A stretch of DNA of 5,716 nucleotides from Methanobrevibacter sp. (GTDB lineage Archaea; Methanobacteriota; Methanobacteria; Methanobacteriales; Methanobacteriaceae), in NCBI GenBank assembly GCA_009777005.1, contig WRMT01000202.1, forward strand, positions 1 through 5,716, written 5' to 3'. The position numbers and the translations under genes were made by a program. The notes beneath the pieces were generated by a model. The model had not been told where the DNA came from. It made no database searches and saw only the letters and a program-made list of their open reading frames with translations. Positions 5,505 through 5,716 of the stretch are shown one piece after another. The first letter of the stretch is position 1; every line of letters begins with the position of its first letter.

Positions 5505-5631
5505 GGTTAAGAGTAATTCATTAATTAAAATTAATTCTTTTCCTAAATTATAGATAAAATTTAATTTAGCAAAATAATCCTTTTATTAAATTTTTATTTT
5601 TGAGATTTGAATAAAATTTAAATTATTTGAT
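5505..5631 (+). terminator. Candidate termination region after the reductase
   Basis: Shortly after the stop codon, AAGAGT (5509-5514) can pair with ATTCTT (5535-5540) using one G-T pair, with ATTAAT-TAAA-ATTAAT inside the loop, followed by TTTTCC. Further T tracts come at 5581-5601. Archaeal termination needs mainly the T tracts, so the hairpin may be irrelevant. I see no gene here. Confidence 0.35.
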
Positions 5632-5716
5632 TTAATTTTTTTTATTTTATTATTTCAAATAATTTTTGTTAAAGATTAGTTTTATTTTATAATTAATTTT
5701 TTTTATTTTATTATTT
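5632..5716. repeat. 61-bp spaced direct repeat, cut by the window edge
   Basis: A 24-bp string beginning TTAATTTTTTTTATTTTATT at 5632-5655 recurs exactly at 5693-5716, giving a period of 61 bp. The second copy reaches the last base of the window, so this is likely the left end of another tandem array. The sequence is low-complexity T/A, so two exact 24-mers are weaker evidence than for the other arrays. On the plus strand the T runs would also serve as terminators. Confidence 0.6.

Overview
The window looks like chromosomal DNA of a very AT-rich methanogenic archaeon, most likely in the Methanobacteriaceae (Methanobrevibacter or a close relative). The basis is the adjacent 2x[4Fe-4S] ferredoxin and archaeal-type geranylgeranyl reductase, Shine-Dalgarno sites of the GGTGA/GAGG type close to the starts, TATA-like boxes of the TTTAAATA type, and long intergenic stretches that are almost pure A+T. 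The genus is an inference from overall character; no rRNA or marker gene in the window settles it.

Layout. On the minus strand, 231-1121 encodes a 296-residue protein with two tandem zinc ribbons and a DUF5655-like C-terminal domain. Upstream of it, 1369-2433 encodes a 354-residue protein with a KH-like RNA-binding motif and a PP-loop ATPase domain carrying three cysteines placed as in Fe-S tRNA thiolases; it starts at TTG. A divergent promoter region (2434-2732) separates it from the plus-strand genes. These are a WbpD/WlbB-type left-handed beta-helix acetyltransferase (2733-3341), a 54-residue ferredoxin (3974-4138) and a 393-residue geranylgeranyl reductase (4323-5504). The 632-bp gap between acetyltransferase and ferredoxin holds a repeat array and no convincing gene.

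How the genes work together. Ferredoxin and reductase form a functional pair: reduced ferredoxin supplies the electrons with which the FAD enzyme saturates the isoprenoid chains of archaeal membrane lipids. The acetyltransferase probably acts on a nucleotide-sugar for a surface glycan. The PP-loop protein probably modifies tRNA or another RNA. The zinc-ribbon/DUF5655 protein has no known function. These last three share no obvious pathway.

The most unusual property is the intergenic DNA. Each gap between co-directional genes, and the 3' side of the minus-strand genes, carries its own short tandem array: 49 bp x3.8 at 101-286, 45 bp x3 at 1226-1364, 73 bp x3 at 3453-3669, and 43/46/49 bp x3 at 4148-4310. 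A fifth with 61-bp spacing is cut by the right edge of the window. The divergent promoter region has none. One array runs into the 3' end of a coding region and has apparently changed the protein's C-terminus. Two arrays share a recognisable core sequence. I see no CRISPR array, transposon, tRNA or rRNA.
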